Shown here piece after piece: positions 7,711 through 14,488 of a stretch of 28,951 nt of DNA. A model generated the notes under the pieces. The model made no database searches, was not told the origin of the DNA, and saw only the letters and a program-made list of their open reading frames with translations. The DNA is from a virus, in IMG/VR virus record IMGVR_UViG_3300007539_000136, positions 1 to 28,951 of that record, one strand, 5' to 3'. The translations under genes were made by a program, and so were the position numbers. The stretch's first letter is position 1; each line of letters begins with the position of its first letter.

Positions 7711-9148
7711 TTTGTTTAAAGAAATGTCTAAAGAAGAACTCCAACAACTATGGAGCGAAACTATGGGCGATGAACCATTTCCTATGAATAGGTCGGAAAA
7801 TTCACCATTGGATTCTTTTTATCCTATTGATAATTTTATAGTTTTTATGAAAGAAGGAAAACCAATTTCCGGTGTTGGTTATTCTACAAGAGATGGTTTT
7901 AGTCTTAGAGGCGGGGCATTTACTATTCCCGAAGAAAGGGGCGAAGGAGTTTATAAAAAAGTATCACAGGAAGCAGATAGAATAATCCCAACTCCATATA
8001 TTGCAGGTTTTTCTTCATCTAATATTAGTTCAAAAGAATGGAATCAAACAGCAAAAGATAACGGTTGGTCTATCAAACCGACTGATGAAGAATTAGGAGA
8101 GTATGCAAACAATCCAACAATTAAAGCATTCAAAGACTATTATGATAATCACCCAAAAGGTGCGTCATGGGGAGTTAAAGGATTACCTTTGAAAAAGTGG
8201 TTTAGCATTCTTAAGTCATATAGAATAGAAATGGGTAAAGAGGGATATAATGTTCTTAATGCTTCGGGTAAAATTTTGAATTACAAAGGACTTAGCCGTT
8301 CACAGGCAAGAGCATTTGTTAAAGATTTAAAAGAAGGTAAAGATGTAAGCAGGTTCACTACAAAGCCCCGTAAAACAATTAGAGGCGGTTGGTTTAATCA
8401 ATTAAAAAAGTGGCTACCCGATGATAATTTTAAAATTGATACTGATGAAGATGGCGAAGAAATAATTTGGGAAGATACAAAGGACAACCCTTCACCATAT
8501 TATTATGACTCAAATAGAAACATATACATTAGACCCCATTACATAAATGTAGGAAAGGAAAGAACCCAAATGCAACCTTATGCTAATTCAACAGATATGA
8601 TAGATGAGTGGATTAGCAAAATATATGACAAGAACATTACAAGTAATGGTGCTTGGTTTTATGCTAATAACAAAAGTAGTGATTTAAGTTATGTTTTTGT
8701 TAGAAAAGCATCGGGAGATGCGAAACTATTAGGCTCAAAAAATCTTAAAAATAAAAAACCCACACCTGCTTTAATTTTTGACACTTTTAGAGGAAGAATA
8801 AAAACTAAAACTTCATCCTTTATTGGCAGACCGGAAAGCGGATTTTTAGATATTTGGGGAACAGGAATAAAAGCAGGACACAAAGAAGGCCAATTTATTG
8901 CTAATTCCGAACCACCACAAGAAACAGCGTATAGTAATGCTCAAACCAGCGATGAAGTTTATGAAGTGTTTAGTGTTATTAGGGCAAGAATAGAAGATAG
9001 AATAAAAACGGTAACTAATAGAAGAGATGGTGCAACTAATCCAGAAACAATAGAAAATGCAAATAAACAAATTGATAAACTAAAAACAAAATTGAATAAT
9101 GAATATAAAAAATATAAAAGAATACATAGAGAAATTGGTGATATTTAA
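7697..9148 (+). CDS. GNAT-like protein fused to a domain after an internal W-ILK motif
   Basis: A protein of 483 residues from the ATG at 7697, or 478 from a TTG at 7712 that has GAGGT six bases before it and would give MFKEMSKEEL; the second is slightly favoured by the ribosome binding site. Residues about 45-125 resemble a GNAT N-acetyltransferase core: strands around FIVFMKEGKPISGVGY, then TIPEERGEGVYKKV, similar to the acetyl-CoA binding loop. Residues 166-173 read KKWFSILK, an internal copy of the tag that opens every neighbour, and a second unrecognised domain follows to a coiled C-terminus. This suggests fusion of a GNAT-like gene to a tagged gene. The GNAT call is tentative. Confidence 0.7.
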   Translation: MRGLDLFKEMSKEELQQLWSETMGDEPFPMNRSENSPLDSFYPIDNFIVFMKEGKPISGVGYSTRDGFSLRGGAFTIPEERGEGVYKKVSQEADRIIPTPYIAGFSSSNISSKEWNQTAKDNGWSIKPTDEELGEYANNPTIKAFKDYYDNHPKGASWGVKGLPLKKWFSILKSYRIEMGKEGYNVLNASGKILNYKGLSRSQARAFVKDLKEGKDVSRFTTKPRKTIRGGWFNQLKKWLPDDNFKIDTDEDGEEIIWEDTKDNPSPYYYDSNRNIYIRPHYINVGKERTQMQPYANSTDMIDEWISKIYDKNITSNGAWFYANNKSSDLSYVFVRKASGDAKLLGSKNLKNKKPTPALIFDTFRGRIKTKTSSFIGRPESGFLDIWGTGIKAGHKEGQFIANSEPPQETAYSNAQTSDEVYEVFSVIRARIEDRIKTVTNRRDGATNPETIENANKQIDKLKTKLNNEYKKYKRIHREIGDI

Positions 9149-9462
9149 TGGAATTAGTTATGTGGCAAACTATTCTTAAGCAAGAGTATTCTTATGAATG
9201 GGTTGGTATTGTTGATGGCCGACCTATTATGTTAGTTGATGTTGAAGGAGAAAAAATATTATTTTATCTAAGAACAGGTAGTGGCGGTGCAGATGCGGAA
9301 GGAGTTGAAGAGGAAAACCAAATTAAAGCAGGTCAATTTGCACCCTTTTATGGATTTAGACATGATGGATGGTTTATTAAACCACAAGGAAGTAGAGCAG
9401 GAAATTATCTTAAAGTCGCTCGGTGGTTAGATAAAAACGCAACAAGGATTGGCCAAGAATAG
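9148..9462 (+). CDS. 104-aa protein with near-N-terminal tag
   Basis: The ATG at 9148 has GGTGAT five bases upstream, overlaps the previous stop and gives MELVMWQTILKQEY; an ATG at 9160 would put the tag MWQTILK at the very start but lacks a good ribosome binding site. The remainder looks like a small beta-rich domain (IVDGRPIMLVDVEGEKILFYL, FYGFRHDGWFIKPQGSR). No family is recognised. Three of the tagged proteins, including this one, carry GW or DW motifs further on, which I consider incidental. Confidence 0.8.
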   Translation: MELVMWQTILKQEYSYEWVGIVDGRPIMLVDVEGEKILFYLRTGSGGADAEGVEEENQIKAGQFAPFYGFRHDGWFIKPQGSRAGNYLKVARWLDKNATRIGQE

Positions 9463-9491
9463 AATCGGATAGATTTAAACTTAATAGAGAA

Positions 9492-9875
9492 ATGAATCAA
9501 AGAGGGGCTGTTTTGACTAATGGAATACATACGGCACAAATCGAACCTTTACTTATTGTAAGAACTAATATAGAAGAAATAAGAACAAAGGTCAATGAAG
9601 CATTTAAATCTATTAACACGATACGGGTTAGTGCTAATTATCCAAAAGAACTTACACATATGGAAATATTTCATAAAAAGATTAATAGAAAAAGGCGTAA
9701 TAATCACCCAAGATGGAGATATGTTTTTCATGAGGAAAAACAATATGAAAATTATAAAAAACTTGAAGAAAAAATTAATAACGAGTTATTATTATTTAAG
9801 AAATTGTTTGAAAAGGTTCAACTCACCAATACTTCAATTAATCTTGAATTAAAGCACACACTAATAAAGAGGTGA
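9492..9875 (+). CDS. 127-aa basic protein upstream of the terminase (function unknown)
   Basis: An open frame with ATG at 9492 and only a weak ribosome binding site (AGAGA). A TTG at 9513 has GAGGGG before it and is an alternative start; a TTTAAAC at 9474-9480 is TATA-like and would fit a transcript starting near 9500, though this is weak. The protein is basic, with KKINRKRRNNHPRWRY in the middle, and ends in a helix (EEKINNELLLFKKLFEKV). It occupies the usual place of a small terminase subunit, but I see no clear DNA-binding helix-turn-helix, so that role is only a possibility. A shorter frame (9595-9852) in another reading frame is regarded as spurious. Confidence 0.55.
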   Translation: MNQRGAVLTNGIHTAQIEPLLIVRTNIEEIRTKVNEAFKSINTIRVSANYPKELTHMEIFHKKINRKRRNNHPRWRYVFHEEKQYENYKKLEEKINNELLLFKKLFEKVQLTNTSINLELKHTLIKR

Positions 9876-9879
9876 TATT

Positions 9880-11310
9880 ATGGAATTAGAAACATTTAAT
9901 TTTGAACATGAAATGGATATGCAATTATCCAAAAACTCTTTTCCATATTTTTTTCAAAATGTATTAGGTTTTGATTTTCCTTCATACATACAAGAATGGC
10001 ATGAATTAATGAACTCTACACAAAGAACTGTAATTATTTGTTCAAGAGACCACGGAAAATCTGTTTTTATGCATAGTTGGGTTGTTTGGAAATTAATCTT
10101 TGAAGAACCCCCATATCAAATGTTATACATCTCTTCTAACCAAAAACAGACTTTAGTTCATATGAGAGATATTGATAAGATGTTTATGCACCCTATGTTA
10201 AAAAAGTTTAAACCCGCAAGAGGTTGGGCTATTGGTAATATTACTTTAACTAACGGAAATCAAATTCTTGAGCGTTCTGTCGGTTCACAGATTAGAGGAC
10301 TTCACCCTCAAGAGATTATTATTGACGACCCTTTGAAAGAGTTTAGTATGACGGGTATTCAAAAAGTCACAGATTGGTTTTATGGTGATATGATACCAAC
10401 ACTTCACCACACCGCTTCTCTAAGAGTTATTGGAACTCCATTTAGTTATACAGATATTTACCAACAGTTAGCAGAAAATGATGCTTATACTGTTAGAACC
10501 TATCCATGTCTTAATTCTCTTAATGAACCGCTATGGCCGGAAAGGTGGAACTATGATGCTCTAATGGCTCGTAAAGCGGAAGTCGGTTCTTTGATGTTCA
10601 CAAGAGAATATATGTGCGTTCCTATTTCAACGGGAACTTCTTTGTTTAGCCCCGAACATATGGAGAATGCTAAGAATAAGGATTTAGTTTTGAAGCCTCT
10701 AAAGCGTGAGGGCTACAAATATTTTATTGGTATTGACCCTGCTATTTCTACTGATGGCGACTACAATGTAATTACTGTTATAGAAATGGATAGTGATGAA
10801 AATAAATCCATAGTATATATTGACCGAGCGAAGAATGTTCAGTTCCGAGAGAATATACAGAAAGTAAAGTTGTTGGGTCAAATGTTTAGACCCGAAGTTA
10901 TATTGTTTGAGACAAATACATTTGCTAAGTCATTTACTCAAGAGTTAAGGCAAGTGGCTGATTTAAATGTTCATGACTTTAACACAACAAGAAGAAAGAA
11001 ACAGGAGATTATACTTAATCTACAAATGACTCTTGAGAATGGAAAACTAAATTTCCCTTATGGTAATGAAGAGAGCCGTAAGGTTTCATCATTGTTAATT
11101 GAAGAGTTATCTATGTTTGCTATTACTGAAAGAGGCAAGTTTGAAGGAATAGGAGCGCACGACGATATGGTTATGAGTTTAGCATTAGCAAATGCCGCAA
11201 CATACCAAGCCAACGATAACTTCATACTATTAGATGATTTAGGGTTATTTAATGAAACTCCTAATGATGGGAGAAAGCCTGTTAGAAATGCAATAGGATT
11301 AAATTTTTGA
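9880..11310 (+). CDS. terL: terminase large subunit (DNA packaging ATPase-nuclease)
   Basis: The 476-residue motor protein that pumps viral DNA into the procapsid through the portal and cuts it. N-terminal ATPase: Walker A variant CSRDHGKS (54-61), Walker B EIIIDDP (145-151) and a coupling motif GTPFSYTD (185-192). C-terminal RNase H-like nuclease: GIDPAIS with Asp286, FETNT with Glu344 and AHDDMVMSLA with Asp428/Asp429, supplying the metal-binding acids. The length is normal for the family and it looks intact. The start is fixed by GAGGTGATATT just upstream. It lacks the W-ILK tag, as expected if the tag marks packaged cargo, because terminase leaves after packaging. Confidence 0.97.
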   Translation: MELETFNFEHEMDMQLSKNSFPYFFQNVLGFDFPSYIQEWHELMNSTQRTVIICSRDHGKSVFMHSWVVWKLIFEEPPYQMLYISSNQKQTLVHMRDIDKMFMHPMLKKFKPARGWAIGNITLTNGNQILERSVGSQIRGLHPQEIIIDDPLKEFSMTGIQKVTDWFYGDMIPTLHHTASLRVIGTPFSYTDIYQQLAENDAYTVRTYPCLNSLNEPLWPERWNYDALMARKAEVGSLMFTREYMCVPISTGTSLFSPEHMENAKNKDLVLKPLKREGYKYFIGIDPAISTDGDYNVITVIEMDSDENKSIVYIDRAKNVQFRENIQKVKLLGQMFRPEVILFETNTFAKSFTQELRQVADLNVHDFNTTRRKKQEIILNLQMTLENGKLNFPYGNEESRKVSSLLIEELSMFAITERGKFEGIGAHDDMVMSLALANAATYQANDNFILLDDLGLFNETPNDGRKPVRNAIGLNF

Positions 11311-11319
11311 GGTTTTATT

Positions 11320-11724
11320 ATGGGTTGGTTTAGTATTTTAAAAATAGGAAATACCTATCCTTCACCAAAATATACAACCTTTATGGTTCATGATAATGTT
11401 TGGGATAGTGCTAATATGGTTAATAATGTTGGTGGTATTAGAGAATTAGAAATGTCTTTAGGTAGAGAATTAACCGAGAAAGATTTTACTGATGCTCCTG
11501 TTAATTGGTCTGACTCTTTTTGGAATGAAAATAGGGCAAAAAACGCACCATTTGATATTACCCCCGATGAAATAAATGCAGATAGTGATTCCATAAAAAG
11601 AAAAAAAGAAATATTAGGGGAAGAAGGAAGAAAAAAATTAGCAAGAAGTTATTTGAATAGCGATAGACCAAACAAATATCCGGATAGAATAAAAGAAGCA
11701 GAAAGAATATTGGGGGTTGCGTGA
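11320..11724 (+). CDS. 134-aa tagged protein between terminase and homing-type endonuclease
   Basis: Begins MGWFSILKIGNTY after the TGAGGTTTTATT junction, where the terminase stop codon forms part of the ribosome binding site. The central part is aromatic (NWSDSFWNENRAKNAPFDI) and the C-terminus is basic and helical (IKRKKEILGEEGRKKLARSY). No known family. Only a single base separates its TGA from the next ATG. A structural or cargo role is suggested only by the tag. Confidence 0.83.
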   Translation: MGWFSILKIGNTYPSPKYTTFMVHDNVWDSANMVNNVGGIRELEMSLGRELTEKDFTDAPVNWSDSFWNENRAKNAPFDITPDEINADSDSIKRKKEILGEEGRKKLARSYLNSDRPNKYPDRIKEAERILGVA

Positions 11725-11725
11725 A

Positions 11726-13102
11726 ATGTCGGAAGCAGGGGATAAATTTAGAGAAATGGCGACTGTGGCTGATGAAGTAGAAGAAGGTAAAAAACGCCTT
11801 AAGCAGAAAGAAGAAGAAATAAAAAGACTTAGTGCGGGAAAAAATGAAGAAATACAAACAAGTCTCTTTACAAATACTCATGTTCTATCCGAGCATGAAG
11901 AAATAACAAAACTTGCAGACCATCTTAACATAAATGCAACAGAAGCAAGAAAACAATTAGATAATTTTCCTAATGAATATTTAGTTCAAGACCATACTAT
12001 TCCCGACATTGTTAGAAAGATGAGGAAGGCTCGCAGGGCTTTGAAAGGTGAACAAAGAATCAAAATGTCAAAGGCGATTGACACAATGATTGATGCTTAT
12101 GCCGACCACTTACAGAAGTGCATTGATTCAATAACATGGTTAAATGACTATACAGTTCCTTTATCTAAAATGAGATATAATGAAAAGGACTTGGTTAAAC
12201 TAAATAAAATGAAGAGTAGTGAATTAAGAAGAGAAACAATTGATGCTCTTTGTAAATATTGGGAAGCAGAATTAGAACAAAAAGATATGGCTTATGGTAA
12301 AGAATATAGCGATTTATTTAAAACAATGAAATCTGCAAAGAAAGAATTTAGAAATGCAATAAATAAAATAACTAATCAATCTATTTCTAAAAGTAAAAAA
12401 CAAAGACAAGAAGAGTTTATTTTAAAAACTGTATGTGAAAATCCGGGTATTTCTGCTAAAGGAATACATGAAAGAATGCCGTCTCAATTGTTTAAAATAT
12501 CAAGTCCAAATAATATATCTAAAGTAATTAAAAAATTAGATATTGCTTCAAGTGATGGTTCTTATTATAAAATGCCGTCTTTGATTAAAAAGAATATTTG
12601 GGCTTATACTGCGGCATTTATTGACTCCGATGGATATATTACATTAGACCGTAATATGAATCCAAGAGTAGGTTTGGTTGCGACAGGTGAAAGAGGAAAA
12701 GTATTCATGAAAGAAATGCACAAGTCAATAGGTTTTGGCCGTATGCACTTAGACCAAAAATCACCGCAAGATACAAGGCCGATTAACAGGCTCAATTTTT
12801 ATTCTCAAGCAGATGTTAGTGAATTGCTAACTAAGTGCTTGCCACATTTTAGATTAAAGAAAGGTAATGCTAAATTATTATTAGAATTAATCCGTATGAA
12901 AAAATCATATAAGAAAGAAGATTGGTATAAACAACGGTGCGATGAAATATTTAAGTTAATGAAGTGGGAGAATCATAAAGACCATGTTGGTTTTGATTGG
13001 CTAAAAGAAGGAATCTATCTTGATGATATACAGAAATACAAAGACAACTGCAAAATGTCTGTTATGGATAGCCTTGAAAATATCGGAGGAATAATAGCAT
13101 GA
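11726..13102 (+). CDS. coiled-coil/winged-helix protein with LAGLIDADG endonuclease-like C-terminus
   Basis: The ATG at 11726 gives 458 residues; an in-frame TTG at 11717 overlaps the previous gene. Residues 1-225 are charged helices with a coiled-coil start (VEEGKKRLKQKEEEIKRL). About 228-287 resemble a winged helix (FILKTVCENPGISAKGIHE, then ISKVIKKLDI). About 292-395 match the single-motif LAGLIDADG endonuclease family: WAYTAAFIDSDGYITL holds the motif with its acidic residue, followed by basic strands and LLLELIRMKKSY. One motif implies a homodimer. This may be a free-standing homing endonuclease near the terminase, or a packaging DNA-binding protein into which an endonuclease domain was inserted. 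It does not carry the tag. Confidence 0.85.
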   Translation: MSEAGDKFREMATVADEVEEGKKRLKQKEEEIKRLSAGKNEEIQTSLFTNTHVLSEHEEITKLADHLNINATEARKQLDNFPNEYLVQDHTIPDIVRKMRKARRALKGEQRIKMSKAIDTMIDAYADHLQKCIDSITWLNDYTVPLSKMRYNEKDLVKLNKMKSSELRRETIDALCKYWEAELEQKDMAYGKEYSDLFKTMKSAKKEFRNAINKITNQSISKSKKQRQEEFILKTVCENPGISAKGIHERMPSQLFKISSPNNISKVIKKLDIASSDGSYYKMPSLIKKNIWAYTAAFIDSDGYITLDRNMNPRVGLVATGERGKVFMKEMHKSIGFGRMHLDQKSPQDTRPINRLNFYSQADVSELLTKCLPHFRLKKGNAKLLLELIRMKKSYKKEDWYKQRCDEIFKLMKWENHKDHVGFDWLKEGIYLDDIQKYKDNCKMSVMDSLENIGGIIA

Positions 13103-13302
13103 AATGGGAAGAAGTATTGAAAAAGAAAAAGAAGAAAAAATCACCTTATGCGAATCCTAAACTAAGAGCAAGTGTTGTTCAAGCCGCTAAAAATAAAGTG
13201 TTTGGAGATGGAAAAGGCGGAAACGCTAAAGGTGCTTGGTCAGGAAGAAAGGCTCAATGGGCGGCAAGAGAATATAAGAAGCGTGGTGGAACTTACAGAT
13301 GA
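13099..13302 (+). CDS. 67-aa tagged, very basic protein
   Basis: Begins MKWEEVLKKKKKKK: the tag passes directly into seven further lysines, coded by a near-homopolymeric A/G stretch. The rest ends WSGRKAQWAAREYKKRGGTY, similar to C-termini of small basic proteins of tailed phages and giant DNA viruses (SARKxQxxAxEYKKxGGGY, recalled from memory). ATG overlaps the previous TGA (ATGA). The charge implies nucleic-acid binding, and together with the tag suggests a DNA-condensing protein packaged in the virion. That function is inference. Confidence 0.85.
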   Translation: MKWEEVLKKKKKKKSPYANPKLRASVVQAAKNKVFGDGKGGNAKGAWSGRKAQWAAREYKKRGGTYR

Positions 13303-13571
13303 AATGGCGTAGTGTTCTTAAAGCCAAAACAAAGGCGCAACGAGATTTAACTCAATGGACTGATGAAGATTGGGGAACTCAAACAGAACATAGAGCCAAA
13401 GAAAAAGGCAAAACGCCAAAGAAAGAAAAAACAAGAGGGCGTTATATGCCGAGAGCAACTTACAAAAGAACCTCAAAGGGAACTTTAAATTATCAAGATA
13501 GAAAGAAAAGAAAAAGCGTAAAGGCAGGTAAGACAACTGCACCAACAGGAAAAAAGTTTAGTCAAAAGTGA
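13299..13571 (+). CDS. 90-aa tagged, very basic protein
   Basis: Begins MKWRSVLKAKTK, overlapping the previous stop as ATGA. Its C-terminal two-thirds are extremely basic (KEKGKTPKKEKTRGRYMPRA, then DRKKRKSVKAGKT), typical of proteins that coat or condense DNA. The RGRYMPRATYKR segment resembles small basic proteins of large phages and algal viruses, from memory. It belongs to a run of four small tagged genes (13099-14063), three of them strongly basic. No enzymatic motif. Confidence 0.85.
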   Translation: MKWRSVLKAKTKAQRDLTQWTDEDWGTQTEHRAKEKGKTPKKEKTRGRYMPRATYKRTSKGTLNYQDRKKRKSVKAGKTTAPTGKKFSQK

Positions 13572-13576
13572 TTATT

Positions 13577-13777
13577 ATGTGGAAAGATATATTAAAGCAA
13601 GACATAAAAGAAAAAATACTTGCTGAAATTAAAAAAGAAGGCGGGGCATTAGGTATGAAAAATCTAAAACAATTTGGTGAAGAAGCAGAAATAAAAAGAG
13701 CCTTAGCCGAATTAGAAAAAGATGGTAAAATATTTATGCACAAAGATGGAGATATTTACACGCATAACCCGAAGTGA
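13577..13777 (+). CDS. 66-aa tagged winged-helix-like protein
   Basis: The ATG at 13577 is preceded by GTGATTATT and gives MWKDILKQDI, the short form of the tag without the residue between Met and Trp; an in-frame GTG at 13568 lies in the ribosome binding site. The body reads as a compact winged helix: helices EKILAEIKKEG and EIKRALAELEKDG, followed by a beta wing KIFMHKDGDIYTH. It would be a small DNA-binding protein. The next gene's ATG follows after GTGATATT. Confidence 0.8.
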   Translation: MWKDILKQDIKEKILAEIKKEGGALGMKNLKQFGEEAEIKRALAELEKDGKIFMHKDGDIYTHNPK

Positions 13778-13781
13778 TATT

Positions 13782-14063
13782 ATGGATTGGCAGGAAATTT
13801 TAAAGAAAAAGCCTTTCAAGGGTTATAATAAAAAGATTCATGCAAGAACCGGAGGACTAAGTGCTAAAGGTCGTGCTAAATTTAAGCGTGAACAGGGTTC
13901 TAATCTAAAACCTCCTGTGACAACTAAACCGAGCAAATTAAAAAGAGGAAGTAAAGCGGCAAAGAGGCGCAAGTCTTTCTGTGCGAGGTCAAGAGGATTT
14001 AAGCGAGCCGATGGAACTTATAGTGAAAAAGCAAGAGCCGCAAGAAGAAGATGGAATTGTTGA
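13782..14063 (+). CDS. 93-aa tagged basic protein, DUF6321-like
   Basis: Starts MDWQEILKKKPFKGYN at the ATG at 13782, with AGTGATATT before it. The following sequence has GGLSAKGRAKFKREQGSNL, SKAAKRRKSFCARSRG and a C-terminal ARRRWNC. From memory this pattern belongs to small basic proteins of cyanophages and giant viruses annotated as DUF6321. In those proteins the family domain lacks such a leader, so here the W-ILK tag appears to have been added to a known domain. Probably nucleic-acid binding. The family name should be confirmed by a profile search. Confidence 0.85.
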   Translation: MDWQEILKKKPFKGYNKKIHARTGGLSAKGRAKFKREQGSNLKPPVTTKPSKLKRGSKAAKRRKSFCARSRGFKRADGTYSEKARAARRRWNC

Positions 14064-14066
14064 TAT

Positions 14067-14183
14067 ATGTTTGATTATTGCGGAGACTGTTATATAACAC
14101 CGAAAGTTTATCCATTCGGTCTTTGTCATAAATGTTGGGTAAAATACGGAAAGCCAATAGGTATGCAAGTAATAGAGGAATAA
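14067..14183 (+). CDS. 38-aa zinc-ribbon mini-protein
   Basis: A 38-residue frame with ATG at 14067, three bases after the previous stop, ending TAA at 14181-14183. It contains CGDC (5-8) and CHKC (20-23), two CxxC knuckles 11 residues apart, enough for one zinc site. The next ATG follows two bases after its stop, with AGAGGAATAATT as ribosome binding site, so the gap is exactly filled. It is shorter than many gene-calling cut-offs. It may act as a small nucleic-acid or protein-binding zinc finger; no tag is present. Confidence 0.65.
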   Translation: MFDYCGDCYITPKVYPFGLCHKCWVKYGKPIGMQVIEE

Positions 14184-14185
14184 TT

Positions 14186-14434
14186 ATGATTATGAAAAGA
14201 CTTTCATGGCAACAATTAAAGACAGGCATACTTAATGATGAGTTGCCTAAAGATAGAAGCAAATATGTTAGGTATAGTAATCTTGCTTCTATCAATAAAA
14301 AAATGGTTATTTATTATTTGCGCTCCGGTTTCAAAAGTCCGGAAAATAGGAGCAAATACCTGCGTGGTATTTTAGATGAAATGCTCCGTTCAAGTAATGA
14401 AAGGTATGACATTGAAGATGCTTCTAAACGGTGA
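14186..14434 (+). CDS. 82-aa helical protein with variant tag
   Basis: I start it at the ATG at 14186, preceded by AGAGGAATAATT; an upstream in-frame start would overlap the zinc-ribbon gene. The N-terminus is MIMKRLSWQQLKTGIL, in which Trp8 and the following Leu-Lys look like a shifted version of the shared tag. The remainder is basic and helical (NKKMVIYYLRSGFKSPENRS). No recognised family. A 54-nt gap before the portal gene contains only AAGGGG as ribosome binding site and no clear promoter. Confidence 0.72.
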   Translation: MIMKRLSWQQLKTGILNDELPKDRSKYVRYSNLASINKKMVIYYLRSGFKSPENRSKYLRGILDEMLRSSNERYDIEDASKR

Positions 14435-14488
14435 TAGCGAAGGCTTGATAACTGATAGGAGTCGTGCAATAATTCAAGGGGTATAATT

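Noticed and set aside
9595-9852. Alternative + strand frame of 85 codons
   Set aside because: It overlaps the longer frame at 9492-9875 and has no ribosome binding site; kept out, though the choice between the two is not certain.
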